6,356 nucleotides of DNA from Alphaproteobacteria bacterium (lineage in GTDB: Bacteria; Pseudomonadota; Alphaproteobacteria; Rhizobiales; Devosiaceae), in NCBI GenBank assembly GCA_024279575.1, contig JAJRRJ010000157.1, positions 1 through 6,356 on the forward strand. The letters are read 5' to 3'. Made by a program: the position numbers and the translations under genes. A model generated the notes under the pieces. The model was not told the DNA's origin, made no database searches, and saw only the letters and a list, made by a program, of their open reading frames with translations. Below are positions 4,836-6,356 of the stretch, in pieces. How positions within the stretch are numbered: the stretch's first letter is position 1; every line of letters starts with the position of its first letter.

Positions 4836-5149
4836 AACACCAAACTCGGGGTCAATTAAATCGACCCTATACCATTATTCATACGAGCTTTGTTCTATCC
4901 AGCGGAAAATTGGGGCCATCGAGCGGCAGGTGGTTTGCTATGGCCAGGATCGGCTGCGCGCGCTATCGGCCATTGCAGCGCAACAGTATGGCCCCCTTCA
5001 CTATCTGGCAACCTGATATAAGATCGCGTGATTTGCGGGTGGTGACCTTGTCTGCCTTATGCACAGCGCTGGATATTCAAGCGCCGTTGACCAATTTTCA
5101 GAGTGCTTGCAATTGCCTTGCGTTGGCGAACTGGTTTTGTGTGAATTAA
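4831..5149 (+). pseudogene. Possible frame-shifted gene remnant, unrecognised
   Basis: Two overlapping plus-strand frames look coding in succession. The first, from the ATG at 4831 to TGA at 5014-5016, becomes convincingly protein-like from about 4885 (IERQVVCYGQDRLRALSAIA, with CAG, CTG, CGC and GGC codons). The second, offset by one base, runs from about 5012 to TAA at 5147-5149 and includes RDLRVVTLSALCTALDIQAP. Joining them needs a one-base shift near 5011-5016. The combined product would be about 105 residues, possibly helical and faintly like a small helix-turn-helix regulator, but I do not recognise the family. The first 40-50 bases overlap the dyads upstream of rpoN and look regulatory, not coding. 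No ribosome binding site is obvious. It could also be ordinary spacer DNA; confidence is low. Confidence 0.25.
4849..4867. promoter_or_regulatory. Second dyad upstream of rpoN
   Basis: GGGTCAATT-A-AATCGACCC is a 19-bp symmetry with eight of nine positions paired, centred about 128 bp upstream of the predicted sigma-54 start. It lies 13 bp beyond the first dyad. It could be a second regulator site or a hairpin. No T-run follows the arms. The binding protein is unknown. Confidence 0.35.
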
Positions 5150-5181
5150 GTTTGGCAATTCAATAACTAAGGGCTTTAACC

Positions 5182-5934
5182 TTAAGTGGGTAATGAAAAA
5201 TTTTCACCCAGATAAACCCGTCGGGCATCGGGGTCATCGGCAATGGTTTGCGGCGTCCCCTGAATCATGACACTGCCCCCATGGATCAGGTATGCCCGAT
5301 CAACCAACCCAAGCGTTTCGCGCACAGAATGATCTGTTATTAAAATACCAATGCCGCGATTGGTCAATTGTCGAATAAGTCCCTGAATTTCAGCTACCGC
5401 AATAGGGTCGACTCCGGCAAAGGGTTCATCAAGCAGCATAATAATGGGATCTGCGGCCAGCGCACGGGCGATTTCCACCCGACGGCGCTCGCCTCCTGAA
5501 AGGGCCAGCGCGTCAGAATTACGCAAATGGGTAATTGAAAATTCATCCAGCAACTGGTCAAGCCGCAGCTCACGCTTTTTCTTTGTGTGAATGTAGCCTT
5601 CAAGAATTGACAGTATATTGTCCTTAACACTCAACCCGCGAAAAATTGAAGGTTCCTGAGGCAAGTAACCGACCCCCAAACGTCCCCTTTGAAAAAGCGG
5701 CAGGTTGGTAATATCATTTCCGTCCAGAAATACTTTACCAGCGCTTGGTTTTACCAGTCCCATAATCATCGTAAAAACTGTGGTTTTACCGGCACCATTA
5801 GGCCCCAAAAGTCCCACAGCCTCTCCGCGTTTTACCGCCAAAGAAACGTCGCGCACCACCACGCTTTTACCAAATTTTTTTTGTAACCCCTGGGCAACCA
5901 GCCAGCCGGATTGATCAATTTTTTGCTCCGCCAT
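5182..5934 (-). CDS. lptB: LptB, ATPase of the lipopolysaccharide exporter
   Basis: This is the cytoplasmic ABC ATPase that, as a dimer with LptF and LptG, extracts lipopolysaccharide from the inner membrane and pushes it along the Lpt bridge. It has 250 residues with every ABC motif: Walker A GPNGAGKTT (44-52), Q-loop LPQEPSIF (91-98), signature LSGGE (145-149), Walker B IIMLLDE (164-170) with the catalytic Glu at 170, and the switch His at 202 in ITDHSVRE. YLPQEPSIFRGLSVKDNI and DEPFAGVDPIAV are characteristic of LptB rather than of amino-acid transporter ATPases such as LivG/LivF. The start at 5934 fits the family but has only a poor Shine-Dalgarno, which suggests coupling to lptA 17 bp upstream. 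It is followed by 582 bp before rpoN; in many relatives rpoN is closer. Confidence 0.96.
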   Translation of the reverse strand: MAEQKIDQSGWLVAQGLQKKFGKSVVVRDVSLAVKRGEAVGLLGPNGAGKTTVFTMIMGLVKPSAGKVFLDGNDITNLPLFQRGRLGVGYLPQEPSIFRGLSVKDNILSILEGYIHTKKKRELRLDQLLDEFSITHLRNSDALALSGGERRRVEIARALAADPIIMLLDEPFAGVDPIAVAEIQGLIRQLTNRGIGILITDHSVRETLGLVDRAYLIHGGSVMIQGTPQTIADDPDARRVYLGENFSLPT

Positions 5935-5951
5935 GGGTTGTTCTTATGCGC

Positions 5952-6356
5952 TTAATTGTTCGGGGTAAACAGTCCCGTAACCCGTTGTCCGGTTCCCCCG
6001 GAAGAAAACTCGGTGACATTGGTCGCCAAATTCACAAACAGTTCCTGCGCCAGCACTGTCCCCCCCTCATTAACCACCACCACATTACCTGTCAGATGCA
6101 ATATTCTGGTGGCTGGGCGATACTCCGCCCGCTGTCCGGTTGCGGTTTGTACATCGCTTTGAATTTTTACGTTTCCAGTGGCTACAAACGTTTTAACATC
6201 AGAGGTTCCCCCCTCCCCAAAATTTACCACCACACGATCAGCCCAGACCTTTAGTCCCGGCTGAGTAATCACCACATTTCCGATAAATTCAGATTTGTTT
6301 TCGCTATCGCGCACCACAAACCTGTCAGCAGAAATTTCAGTGTTTTGAGTCACCTG
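5952..6356 (-). CDS. lptA: LptA/OstA-family periplasmic LPS transport protein, 5' end missing
   Basis: This is the C-terminal 134 residues of LptA, the periplasmic protein whose stacked beta-jellyroll units carry lipopolysaccharide from LptC to LptD. The frame is open to the window edge (residues QVTQNTEIS), so the GTG at 6353 is internal and the true start and signal peptide lie beyond 6356. The OstA repeat pattern is clear: FIGNVVITQPGLKVWADRVVV, then ATGNVKIQ, GQRAEYRPATRILHLTGNVVV and a conserved end RVTGLFTPN. These GNV-centred strands alternate hydrophobic and polar residues, as expected for the groove. The stop is 17 bp before lptB, so the two form one operon. LptC would be expected next, outside the window. 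Confidence 0.92.
   Translation of the reverse strand, partial: QVTQNTEISADRFVVRDSENKSEFIGNVVITQPGLKVWADRVVVNFGEGGTSDVKTFVATGNVKIQSDVQTATGQRAEYRPATRILHLTGNVVVVNEGGTVLAQELFVNLATNVTEFSSGGTGQRVTGLFTPNN

Noticed and set aside
5167..5186. Hairpin at the lptB end (CTAAGG/CCTTAAG) as a terminator
   Set aside because: The stem has about five pairs, many of them A-T, with no T-run following on the minus strand. Too weak to call.

Overview
The window looks like the chromosome of an alphaproteobacterium. The leftward gene order lptA-lptB-rpoN-hpf-ptsN is the classical conserved neighbourhood of the sigma-54 gene in this class. A class A small heat-shock gene followed by a DUF1150 gene, converging on ptsN, is also typical of the class and especially of Hyphomicrobiales-like genomes. 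Base composition is moderate, with A/T-rich intergenic stretches. I do not assign a genus.

Left part, plus strand (1-1706): the 3' part of a PfkB-family sugar kinase (ribokinase-like), a 111-bp intergenic region, an Hsp20 chaperone gene and a DUF1150 gene. The intergenic region carries a good sigma-32 (heat-shock) promoter whose -35 box overlaps the kinase stop codon. The transcript leader behind it can fold like a ROSE RNA thermometer that hides the hsp20 ribosome binding site. The DUF1150 ribosome binding site overlaps the hsp20 stop codon, so the two genes are probably expressed together.

Middle, minus strand (1735-4599): ptsN (EIIA-Ntr), hpf (long-form ribosome hibernation factor) and rpoN (sigma-54), all intact. 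A 223-bp rpoN-hpf gap holds a strong dyad overlapping a possible hpf promoter, and a hairpin at the rpoN stop codon.

The 582-bp gap 4600-5181 between rpoN and lptB has no intact gene that I can defend, but it is dense in signals. It contains a full match to the sigma-54 promoter consensus pointing at rpoN, two dyad symmetries about 97 and 128 bp upstream of the predicted start (the first resembles an NtrC-type enhancer site), a leader with three perfect 11-bp repeats and two perfect 15-bp repeats, and a frame-shifted, coding-looking stretch on the plus strand that may be a gene remnant. The simplest reading is that rpoN is expressed under its own sigma factor and an enhancer-binding activator.

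Right part, minus strand (5182-6356): lptB, the ATPase of lipopolysaccharide export, and the 3' part of lptA, the periplasmic bridge protein, 17 bp apart and probably one operon. No mobile elements, CRISPR arrays, rRNA or tRNA genes were seen. The window is mostly conserved core genes; the interest lies in regulation: a two-level heat switch at hsp20 and apparent sigma-54 self-control at rpoN.
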